A program made the position numbers and the translations under genes. This document shows, piece after piece, positions 1-6,192 of a DNA stretch of 9,228 nt. The notes under the pieces were generated by a model, which searched no databases, was not told where the DNA came from, and worked only from the letters and a program-made list of their open reading frames with translations. Origin of the DNA: JBNKFQ01 sp050289385 (lineage in GTDB: Bacteria > Pseudomonadota > Gammaproteobacteria > Pseudomonadales > Porticoccaceae); the NCBI GenBank assembly GCA_050289385.1, contig JBNKFQ010000181.1, positions 1-9,228 on the forward strand, given 5' to 3'. Position 1 is the first letter of the stretch; every line of letters starts with the position of its first letter.

Positions 1-24
1 AAGCATTGGACTTGTCTTAAAGCA

Positions 25-52
25 TGCGACGTATGGCGTGCGACGTGCGACC
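25..52 (+). repeat. Heptad tandem repeat array A (4 units), downstream of the JmjC gene
   Basis: Four 7-bp units lie in strict phase. Units 1 and 3 are TGCGACG, unit 2 is the degenerate TATGGCG, and unit 4 is TGCGACC. The array lies 34 bp beyond the JmjC stop codon at 87-89. It has the same orientation as array B at 1179-1213 on the other side of that gene, and the two share the 16-bp end CGTGCGACGTGCGACC. The 7-bp period is read directly from the sequence. The function is unknown. Bases 1-24, left of the array, show nothing recognisable. Confidence 0.85.
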
Positions 53-86
53 GCCCTTATGTAAGCGCCATTCTGCCAAGGCCCCG

Positions 87-992
87 TTATCTCCAGGAAT
101 AATTACGCGAAGCTCCCTGGCGACCGCCATAGCGCAACCAGCGTTTGCCTCTGACATAGCTTGCCTTGAACGCGTCAAGTCGGTCGGATTCTCCTGCCGG
201 GCGGGGAGACAAGCCAATGCGCTCGAGTTTGCCGTTGACCATATGGGTGTATTCATAGCGCTCACTACGCCAGGTACGGAAGGCTATGGAAAGGGATATG
301 GCGTAAGTGGGACCGTTTTTTACCCAATGTGGCCGCCAGGGTGGCACATAAAGTCCGTCCCCCGGCTCCAGCTTGATAACGTTAAAGTCAGACGGACTTT
401 CTGCAAGATTGCGGTGGCCACCTTGCAGATAACGTCTGATTTCACGTTGCTCGTTTGTCCGGCGGTCAAATTTGCCGACACTGAACTCCTTGGTACCGCG
501 CACGTGTAGCAATATGTTGTGTTCGGGATCAATGTGGACTGGCGTTACCGAGTTGGGCGCAGACAAAAACATAAATCCTTCCCGCACCCCCATCCTGCCC
601 TCCCGTGCAGGCAATAAAGGGGCCACCAGATCGAGCAACTCATCCAGCAGACGCCCGTAAAGAGGATTCTGCTCAATATTCTTCATTACCATCCAGCGAC
701 CATTGGTCTCAATATCGAGCACCGTCTCGGACGGCCTGGGTAAAGGCAGCGGTTGGCCACCCGGCGACACCATCTGCTGTGCGGCGGTAAGACATTCAAT
801 CGTTTCAACTGAAAGACTGTCAGCCAGCGCAGCCAAAGCTTCCAGTGTCAGCAAAGGGTGATCGTCAAGAGAGTGTTGCAGGAGCATGGGACCACGACCA
901 ATTCTGGCTGCACAAAGAGTCGGATCAAGTTCCAGCAGGTATTCTGGAAATTTTTCCTGAACGGGTTCCCGGGTGTTCGACAAAACAGTCAT
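87..992 (-). CDS. JmjC/cupin_8-like putative 2-oxoglutarate/Fe(II) oxygenase
   Basis: This 301-residue protein looks like a cupin_8/JmjC-fold member. Known enzymes of this fold are mainly Fe(II)/2-oxoglutarate hydroxylases, but the substrate here is unknown. The iron site is visible as HID (H153, D155, in TPVHIDPEHN) and a distal H222 in PPWRPHW. K168 in the VRGTKEFSV strand is a plausible 2-oxoglutarate ligand. No signal peptide or membrane segment is seen, so it is probably cytoplasmic. I chose ATG 992 because GAGAGG lies 6 nt upstream. A GTG at 1061 would add 23 residues but has no clear ribosome-binding site. Unlike its neighbours it is separated from the preceding gene by about 230 bp and lies between two direct heptad arrays, so it may be an independent or acquired unit. 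It could instead be a non-catalytic cupin, or a decorating enzyme for the polysaccharide; the latter is inference only. Confidence 0.8.
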   Translation of the reverse strand: MTVLSNTREPVQEKFPEYLLELDPTLCAARIGRGPMLLQHSLDDHPLLTLEALAALADSLSVETIECLTAAQQMVSPGGQPLPLPRPSETVLDIETNGRWMVMKNIEQNPLYGRLLDELLDLVAPLLPAREGRMGVREGFMFLSAPNSVTPVHIDPEHNILLHVRGTKEFSVGKFDRRTNEQREIRRYLQGGHRNLAESPSDFNVIKLEPGDGLYVPPWRPHWVKNGPTYAISLSIAFRTWRSERYEYTHMVNGKLERIGLSPRPAGESDRLDAFKASYVRGKRWLRYGGRQGASRNYSWR

Positions 993-998
993 AAGTGG

Positions 999-1004
999 CC
1001 TCTC
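999..1004 (-). promoter_or_regulatory. Ribosome-binding site that decides the JmjC start
   Basis: On the minus strand, GAGAGG stands 6 nt before the ATG whose first base is 992. It is the best Shine-Dalgarno match near this gene's 5' end and favours that ATG over the in-frame GTG at 1061. Confidence 0.6.
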
Positions 1005-1101
1005 AATCAGATTTGTCAATTGCAAATTCGGAGTGTTTTGATATTCGATGGCGGGGTTCACCAGATAATTCTCAGGCGTTTTTGTATGTGTCTACTTCTT
1101 T

Positions 1102-1110
1102 GGTCGCACG
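1102..1110 (-). repeat. Solitary inverted heptad-like element
   Basis: The 9-mer CGTGCGACC on the minus strand matches the final 9 bases of arrays A and B, which are on the plus strand. It lies about 70 bp from array B in inverted orientation. A 9-base match could be chance in a window this size. Confidence 0.35.
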
Positions 1111-1178
1111 CTAAAACCCTGAATGAACAACTGTATGCCTGACAGGCCGAGCGAAAGCGATGGCGCGAATCCATAGGG

Positions 1179-1213
1179 TGCGACTACCGACGTGCGACGT
1201 GCGACGTGCGACC
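1179..1213 (+). repeat. Heptad tandem repeat array B (5 units), between deacetylase and JmjC genes
   Basis: Five 7-bp units lie in strict phase. Unit 1 is TGCGACT, unit 2 the degenerate ACCGACG, units 3 and 4 are TGCGACG, and unit 5 is TGCGACC. Orientation and terminal variant match array A, 1.15 kb away across the JmjC gene. The array ends 9 bp before the stop codon of the polysaccharide deacetylase at 1223-1225. Confidence 0.88.
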
Positions 1214-1227
1214 TTTAATTAATTAAA
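1214..1227. repeat. Perfect A/T palindrome spanning the deacetylase stop codon
   Basis: TTTAATTAATTAAA is a 14-bp perfect palindrome directly abutting heptad array B and containing the deacetylase stop codon. It carries stop codons in several frames on both strands. It is pure A/T, so it is unlikely to be a stable terminator hairpin. A protein-binding site or an insertion junction are alternatives. Confidence 0.5.
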
Positions 1228-2341
1228 CCCAATGCTGCAAACGACACTTGTCAGCAGGATCAAAAATACCATTAACCTGACAACTCAGAATGGCCGGTGA
1301 AAAATGCCCGAATCCGTCCATACAGGCATTTTCCCATAACATTTTTCGAGGGATACTCAACATTGGATAGCGGCGATCCCTGTGCCCGCAAATCGTGCAG
1401 GCCGTGCGGTAACCGGCGGCGGCAACCGCCTGGACAACGCGGGTATTGAACCTGCCATCAGGGTAGGCAAAATGTTTGACGGGCACACCCAGGCGCCGCT
1501 CCAGTTCTCGCCGCGAATCCTCTACCTCTTCCTGAATAACCTCGGGCGTCTCATTCGCCAGCAACGCATGAGATTTGGTGTGCGAACCTACCGCCATGCC
1601 TCCGGCAACCATTTCTCGCAGCATATCCCAATTCAGGATTTGAAAATCGGCCCATTTTTCCTCGGCGATAAAAACCCTGTGTTTCAGGCTTTTAATAAAT
1701 TCATAAATATCGGATTGACTAAGGGTTTCAAGTACAACCCGGGTTGCTCGAAAAGGGTCGTTTGACTCATTGAGCTTGCTGCACAATCGCCGCCGCCGCT
1801 CGGTGGTAATACGAAGCGTTGCCGCAACATCTCGCCATTGATCAGTCTCGGAAATCTCACCTTGCTCCATTATGGTGGACAACAACAGGTAGAGTTCATC
1901 GTGCACAAGTAACCGCGATGTTCCGACCAGGTCGGTGACCACAAACACGGTGGAAGGTATACCCTTGCGTTTGAGCAGAGGAAAAGCGTTGATGTAAACA
2001 TCCTGGTAACCATCGTCGAACGTAATCGCGGCCACCGGTCTGCTCTGCTTCCTTGTCCCTTCCAGGATCAGCGCGAATTCATCAAGGGAAACAAAGTCAT
2101 AGTGCTTGCCAATCCAGTCCAGATGCTTTTCCAGAGTGTTTACACTGGTCAGCATAGGTGAAATCGACAAGCGATCACTGCGATCAAAATTCTGAACCAC
2201 ACGATGATAGCCCAGTACCAGTGGCGCTTCTTGCAGGCCACGGCGGGCACCGACAACTTTGTCCAAATGAGTATAGTGCATGCCCAGAGCACAACCGGCT
2301 TTTGCCAGTCCACGCAATCTGTTTGACAGCGATGTATTCAT
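1223..2341 (-). CDS. NodB-type polysaccharide deacetylase
   Basis: This 372-residue carbohydrate esterase family 4 protein should remove N- or O-acetyl groups from a polysaccharide or its precursor, using a divalent metal. NodB motif 1 is TFDDGY (107-112; D109 probable base, D110 metal ligand). Motif 2 is SHTKSH (253-258; H254 and H258 metal ligands). Motif 3 is YPDG (293-296). About 140 residues separate motifs 1 and 2, much more than in a minimal NodB domain; the inserted part contains LLVHDELYLLLS and a charged helical stretch. No signal peptide is visible, so it may act in the cytoplasm or be exported another way. Its ATG at 2341 overlaps the upstream TGA by one base (TGATG), with AGGGG just upstream. 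It is the last gene of the tightly coupled run, and heptad array B follows 9 bp after the stop codon. Confidence 0.92.
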   Translation of the reverse strand: MNTSLSNRLRGLAKAGCALGMHYTHLDKVVGARRGLQEAPLVLGYHRVVQNFDRSDRLSISPMLTSVNTLEKHLDWIGKHYDFVSLDEFALILEGTRKQSRPVAAITFDDGYQDVYINAFPLLKRKGIPSTVFVVTDLVGTSRLLVHDELYLLLSTIMEQGEISETDQWRDVAATLRITTERRRRLCSKLNESNDPFRATRVVLETLSQSDIYEFIKSLKHRVFIAEEKWADFQILNWDMLREMVAGGMAVGSHTKSHALLANETPEVIQEEVEDSRRELERRLGVPVKHFAYPDGRFNTRVVQAVAAAGYRTACTICGHRDRRYPMLSIPRKMLWENACMDGFGHFSPAILSCQVNGIFDPADKCRLQHWV

Positions 2342-3465
2342 CAGCCCCTGCTGTTCCGATAGGAAGCCAGATTCTGTGACAGGTGTTTTATGCCAGACCT
2401 CGCCTGCATGATCTGCCGATAAATGTGTCCAAAAAAGCCGGGGGGATAAAACTCAATACGAATCAACTCTCGTTTATCCCGTGTCCACAGGCTTTTGTAC
2501 GCTTCATCGTCGTGCAGAAAATCAAACACCGCTGCACCCTCCGCAATGGCATTTTTTATGGCCAGCCCCAGGATAATCTTGCCGACGCTGTATTTACCAT
2601 AGTCAGAGTTGAAGGTTGTTTGATAAAAATAAAAGACATTGTCGTATTTATAGATATAAATCACGGCAGCCATAACACCGTCCAGCTTTAGTGTGTAAAG
2701 CCGCAACCAGCCACGATTCAAACCGGTTCTGGAAAATGCCTGATGAAAACTGATCAACTCGTTGTTGTTGAAAGCCGTGGAACCACCCCGCTTTGACCAG
2801 CGCGACAAATGCTGACTGATCAGAAACCCCATGGCAGCCTGACACTCTGATTCAGATGCAACCGCTTTTAATTCGACAGAAAATTCCTTGTGCAATCTTT
2901 TGAGGTAATACGCGAAACGTTTCCGGTGGCTACTTTTGAGATTGTGGAAATAGGATTCCCATGTGTGCCCGAACAAGTTGACGCACGGGCACTTATTGGT
3001 GGTCAGGCTGACCATGTCCCATTCCGAGTGTTGCAGTTGACGGGTCATATCAGCCATGAGGTGAGACGATTTTTCCACCCTGACCATCTCCAGCATATGA
3101 TTGGCTTTCGTCAGGCATCTGGCGATTTCTCGCCGGGCATCTTGCTCGTGACCGTTTCTGATAATAAAGCTGAGATAATCAGAACCCACGTTATCCGAGG
3201 CCAGGAATTCGAGCACTCGAAAAGGCATCAGACGCCTGATGCGGGGAGGACTCAACGCAAGTGGTGCGATGGCGACGAGCAGACCATCATTTCTGACCAC
3301 AATAATATGGAGTTTTCGATTACCGGCAAGGTGCAGCCACCAGGTATACATCCACTCCCAACTGAGAAAGAGACAGTTACAGGAACACGCCTGAAGCAAC
3401 TCGCTCCACTCGGACTCAATATCCCTGAAACCGGCTGTGTCTCTGATAATATCTGTCGTTATCAT
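2341..3465 (-). CDS. CelD/BcsL-like GNAT-fold acyltransferase (FemAB superfamily), second copy
   Basis: This 374-residue protein belongs to the Acetyltransf_6 (CelD/BcsL, FemAB-related) family common in exopolysaccharide loci; the exact donor and acceptor of these proteins are generally unknown. The N-terminal half (about 1-155) has the family's opening pattern FLSWEWMYTWW (33-43), followed by a hydrophobic strand and APLAL. The C-terminal GNAT-like domain (about 175-320) begins with a basic SSHRKRFAYYLKRL helix and ends with the characteristic FDFLHDDEAYKSLW (314-327). No signal peptide or membrane segment is seen. The ATG at 3465 overlaps the upstream manC stop by 4 nt (ATGA) and has GGAAGG 6 nt before it. 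A likely role is acylation of a glycan or lipid-linked precursor; that is inference from family and context. Confidence 0.87.
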   Translation of the reverse strand: MITTDIIRDTAGFRDIESEWSELLQACSCNCLFLSWEWMYTWWLHLAGNRKLHIIVVRNDGLLVAIAPLALSPPRIRRLMPFRVLEFLASDNVGSDYLSFIIRNGHEQDARREIARCLTKANHMLEMVRVEKSSHLMADMTRQLQHSEWDMVSLTTNKCPCVNLFGHTWESYFHNLKSSHRKRFAYYLKRLHKEFSVELKAVASESECQAAMGFLISQHLSRWSKRGGSTAFNNNELISFHQAFSRTGLNRGWLRLYTLKLDGVMAAVIYIYKYDNVFYFYQTTFNSDYGKYSVGKIILGLAIKNAIAEGAAVFDFLHDDEAYKSLWTRDKRELIRIEFYPPGFFGHIYRQIMQARSGIKHLSQNLASYRNSRG

Positions 3466-4901
3466 AATTTGCCTTCCGAGTACTGCCGCCCATAGTCGTC
3501 GGCAAAACGCTCTATATCGTCTTCACCCAGATAAGTCCCGGACTGTACTTCAATAATTTCCAGCGGCACCTTGCCATGGTTGGCGAGACGGTGCTTCTCT
3601 CCCAAAGGAATATATGCGGACTGGTTTTCGGTAAGCAGAAAAGTGTCGTTGCCACGGGTTACCTCGGCAGTGCCCCGCACCACCACCCAATGTTCGGCGC
3701 GATGGCGATGCAGTTGCAGACTCAGAGAGGCGCCGATTTTTATCATCAGGCGTTTAACCTGAAAGCGTGGCCCCAGATCGATGCTGTCGTACCAGCCCCA
3801 GGGACGATATACCTTGCGATGGGCAGTCGCCTGCTGACAGTCCAGTTGCTCGACAACCTCTTTCACCTGTTCGGCACGATCGCGGTGCGCCACCAGCAGC
3901 GCATCCGGTGTATCGATAATCAGAAGATCCTGTACTCCCAATGCCACCACCGGACGATGCGGTGCGTGGATATAGGTGTTGCTGCTATGCAGCGCCAGGC
4001 CCTGCCCCACTCCGCGGTTATCGTTCTCGTCCACCGCCGCAAGATCCGCCACCGAGTTCCAACTGCCGACATCACTCCATTGCCCGTGAAAAGGAACCAC
4101 CGCCACAGCCTCGTGCTTTTCCATGACGGCGTAGTCGAAACTTTGCGGGCGGCAATTGTCCAGAGTACCCGAAGCGGGGCGGACAAATGACGAGTCGGTC
4201 CGCGCATTCGGTCGGTCAGTCACGGCCGTCGCCATTGCTCCACAACAACCGTCGAAAATATCCGGTGCATGCCGTTTCAAAGCCGCCAACAGCACATCAG
4301 CGCGCACCATAAAAATTCCGGCATTCCACAGGACACCGTTCTGTGCAATCAGCTGCCGTGCTGTTTCTTTATCGGGCTTCTCAATAAAACGACGGACCTG
4401 GTAACTGCCGTCAGATTGCTGATCTCCCGGCTGAATATAACCGTAGGCTGTACTCGGAAATGTTGGCACAATACCAAAGGTGACAATTAAACCGGCAGCG
4501 GCGCTGTGCCGACCTTGCTCCACAGTGGCGCGAAACTCATCGGCGTCAGGAATGTGATGATCGGCGGGGCAAAACAGGAGTAAGGCATCGCCGCCCACCT
4601 GCGCTTGCGCCTGCAATGCCGCCAGTCCCATTGCGACAGCGGTATTGCGGGGCGCGGCTTCAAGAATTACCGTGCCCGACACAGCGGCGAGGTCAAGAGT
4701 GCTGGCAACCAGAAAACGATGATCCTCTGCGGTAACACAGATCTGCTGCCGTGATATTGGGGCAAGTCGCTCCAGAGTGAGCTGTAACAAGGTCTTGTCG
4801 CCCAACAGTGGCACAAATTGCTTCGGCAAGCTCTGGCGGCTTAAGGGCCAGAGCCGGGTGCCGGAACCACCACAGAGAATGACCGGAATCAGATTATTCA
4901 T
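3462..4901 (-). CDS. manC: Bifunctional mannose-1-phosphate guanylyltransferase / mannose-6-phosphate isomerase
   Basis: This 479-residue cytoplasmic enzyme of the ManC/AlgA/XanB type would convert fructose-6-phosphate to mannose-6-phosphate and charge mannose-1-phosphate with GTP to give GDP-mannose. The length is normal for the family. The nucleotidyltransferase domain shows GGSGTRLWPLSR (11-22) with K27, then FIEKP (172-176), WNAGIF (192-197), SFDYAVME (254-261) and WSDVGSW (275-281). The C-terminal type II isomerase cupin (about 365-475) shows PWGWYDS and the metal-binding QLHRHRAEHW (396-405), with H437 in GEKHR. ATG 4901 is chosen because MNNLIPVILCGG is the normal N-terminus; a further 38 residues upstream in frame have no family counterpart. 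The ATG overlaps the preceding TGA by 4 nt. A phosphomannomutase (ManB) is needed to link the two reactions and is not in this window. Confidence 0.96.
   Translation of the reverse strand: MNNLIPVILCGGSGTRLWPLSRQSLPKQFVPLLGDKTLLQLTLERLAPISRQQICVTAEDHRFLVASTLDLAAVSGTVILEAAPRNTAVAMGLAALQAQAQVGGDALLLFCPADHHIPDADEFRATVEQGRHSAAAGLIVTFGIVPTFPSTAYGYIQPGDQQSDGSYQVRRFIEKPDKETARQLIAQNGVLWNAGIFMVRADVLLAALKRHAPDIFDGCCGAMATAVTDRPNARTDSSFVRPASGTLDNCRPQSFDYAVMEKHEAVAVVPFHGQWSDVGSWNSVADLAAVDENDNRGVGQGLALHSSNTYIHAPHRPVVALGVQDLLIIDTPDALLVAHRDRAEQVKEVVEQLDCQQATAHRKVYRPWGWYDSIDLGPRFQVKRLMIKIGASLSLQLHRHRAEHWVVVRGTAEVTRGNDTFLLTENQSAYIPLGEKHRLANHGKVPLEIIEVQSGTYLGEDDIERFADDYGRQYSEGKL
3472..3477 (-). promoter_or_regulatory. 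Ribosome-binding site of the second CelD-like gene
   Basis: GGAAGG on the minus strand stands 6 nt before the ATG at 3465 and lies inside the last codons of manC. It is a strong site within a 4-nt overlap, supporting both the start choice and translational coupling. Confidence 0.6.
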
Positions 4902-6187
4902 TGCCGCCACCGATGCCAAAAAGCGATAAGCCCTTGTTTGAAGCGCGACAACACGGGTAACAATCTCACTATTCCAGCCGCCGGTGTAAAGGGTTTGGCA
5001 ATGACCATATTGCACATGGGCTTACGATCCTGCCACAACCGGTTGGCGAGTTCATGGTCGGCAGAGGCGCAGGAATCCAGCCAGGTGAAGTTCTCCCGAC
5101 CGTGCAGTTGTCGAATCAGTTCAAGAATCAGCAATACCCCGGGCGCAAAACGCCGGTAACTTTCATCGTAAGCCATTTTAAAGGCATAACCTCCGCCTTC
5201 GCCCAGCAGCACGGTATTCATGGCGATGGCCTTACCGTCCAGGAGCAACGCGAGGATCAACAGACGTTCTCGCTTAAAAGCGTTGGTTGCCATTTTTCTG
5301 AAGAATGCCCTGTCTTCTCTTGTTGACTGCAAGGCAGTACCTGAACGTCCTTTCCAGCCGGAAGCTTCCAAATCCAGAAAGTCATCGATCCAGTCATCAA
5401 TGGAGTCCGTTTGGGATAGCAGTTGCCATTGCAATTCACCGCAATCTGATAACTGCCGTTGCAGACGCCGGTAATTCCGTCTGGATTTTTTTGTCATGGT
5501 TTTGGCCAGACAGGTTTCCGCATCCTTGTCCGGGTGAAATAGCGCTCTCTCATAAGCCTTTTCAAAATGCTTTACGCCGGAAGCAGCAAGCAGCCCATTG
5601 AGCTCGCTATAAAATTGGCCATCAGCGGAAAGCAGTGGTAATTCCATCAGGCTGTGGCGACGCTCAGACTGAAACCAGTGCAGCAGTGACTGCAAGCTTT
5701 CTGTAACAAACCGACGATGTAATAACGGTGTTGCCAGAAAACATTGGGGGTAGCGCCAGAGGGTGACATTCCGCAAGGGCAAACGGCGGTAAAATTTTTT
5801 TTCCTCAAAGGGAAAAAAACCGCACAGGCAGCGGTCACCTGATTCAGAGTCTGTTGCCATAACCAGCAGAAAAACCACAGAATTTCCTGTGGCCCTGCTT
5901 TGCGTAACAGAGTTTTTCGCAACAGGGTTTTTCGCAACAGGGCTTTGTGCCGCAGAACTCTCCTCTATATAGCTCTCCTCAATATAGCTCTCCAGGGCGG
6001 GAAAGAGCATCCAGGGTTCGTAGAAAATGTTCGGCGTCACGGCCTCTGCTACCAACTGTTCCAGCATAGGGGCGTACGATTTCAAGGCACTGATTTTGTG
6101 CTCGACTATCACGGAAATATCGTAATTTCCCGTGGCTTTCGCAACGGCAACGTTTGGCCTTGACTCTTGAGCGATTGATATAGCCAT
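4898..6187 (-). CDS. CelD/BcsL-like GNAT-fold acyltransferase (FemAB superfamily), first copy
   Basis: This 429-residue protein is a second Acetyltransf_6 family member, clearly different in sequence from the one at 2341-3465. Recognisable parts are the NIFYEPWMLFPALES entry (53-67), the basic helix KTMTKKSRRNYRRL (229-242), the family signature FLDLEASGWKGRSGTA (270-285), and a late LDSCASADHELANRLW (370-385). The substrate is unknown; acyl transfer to a glycan or precursor is inferred. Residues about 66-95 form a low-complexity insert (repeated SYIEE, then repeated PVAKN) encoded by in-frame 15-bp DNA repeats; the family core does not need it. ATG 6187 lies 5 nt after the glycosyltransferase stop, with GAGGAA about 9 nt upstream, inside that gene. 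The 3' end overlaps manC by 4 nt. Confidence 0.88.
   Translation of the reverse strand: MAISIAQESRPNVAVAKATGNYDISVIVEHKISALKSYAPMLEQLVAEAVTPNIFYEPWMLFPALESYIEESYIEESSAAQSPVAKNPVAKNSVTQSRATGNSVVFLLVMATDSESGDRCLCGFFPFEEKKFYRRLPLRNVTLWRYPQCFLATPLLHRRFVTESLQSLLHWFQSERRHSLMELPLLSADGQFYSELNGLLAASGVKHFEKAYERALFHPDKDAETCLAKTMTKKSRRNYRRLQRQLSDCGELQWQLLSQTDSIDDWIDDFLDLEASGWKGRSGTALQSTREDRAFFRKMATNAFKRERLLILALLLDGKAIAMNTVLLGEGGGYAFKMAYDESYRRFAPGVLLILELIRQLHGRENFTWLDSCASADHELANRLWQDRKPMCNMVIAKPFTPAAGIVRLLPVLSRFKQGLIAFWHRWRQ
5901..5990 (-). repeat. In-frame 15-bp minisatellite within the first CelD-like gene
   Basis: Two adjacent 15-bp repeat blocks continue in the same phase. Three units at 5901-5945 resemble TTCGCAACAGGGTTT (units 2 and 3 differ at one base; unit 1 is more diverged). 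A linking unit at 5946-5960 is followed by two units at 5961-5990, TCCTCTATATAGCTC and TCCTCAATATAGCTC, which differ at one base. Because 15 is a multiple of three, gain or loss of a unit keeps the reading frame. The encoded peptide repeats are SYIEE and PVAKN. Confidence 0.8.
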
Positions 6188-6192
6188 AGCGA

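Larger units (their letters stand above)
993..1178 (-). other. Leader region of the JmjC gene
   Basis: This non-coding stretch separates heptad array B from the JmjC start. On the minus strand there is a weak promoter candidate: TAGACA (1089-1094), an 18-bp spacer, then AATTAT (1065-1070). The -10 match is poor, so it is only a suggestion. A perfect TTGACA lies about 20 nt before the ATG, too close to be a useful -35. At 1102-1110 there is a lone copy of CGTGCGACC on the minus strand. A small inverted repeat GCCTG-A-CAGGC sits at 1137-1147 without a T-run, so I do not call a terminator. Confidence 0.35.

Noticed and set aside
24..509. 161-residue plus-strand open frame at the left edge
   Set aside because: It is antisense to the JmjC gene and begins inside heptad array A. 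No supporting motif or ribosome-binding site was seen.
993..1061. GTG start at 1061 for the JmjC gene
   Set aside because: No Shine-Dalgarno sequence precedes it, while GAGAGG stands 6 nt before the ATG at 992. The extra 23 residues show no motif.
25..1213. CRISPR-like array
   Set aside because: Repeat units are 7 bp and directly tandem with no spacers. The two arrays flank a gene and no cas gene is present.
2890..3495. 201-residue plus-strand open frame
   Set aside because: It lies antisense within the CelD-like gene and the end of manC, both with clear family motifs, and its own translation shows no recognisable domain.
3576..4190. 204-residue plus-strand open frame
   Set aside because: It is antisense to manC, whose motifs are intact on the other strand. 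It is a shadow frame.
4902..5015. 38-residue N-terminal extension of manC
   Set aside because: It has no counterpart in the family. MNNLIPVILCGG at 4901 is the normal start and gives the same ATGA overlap seen at the next junction.
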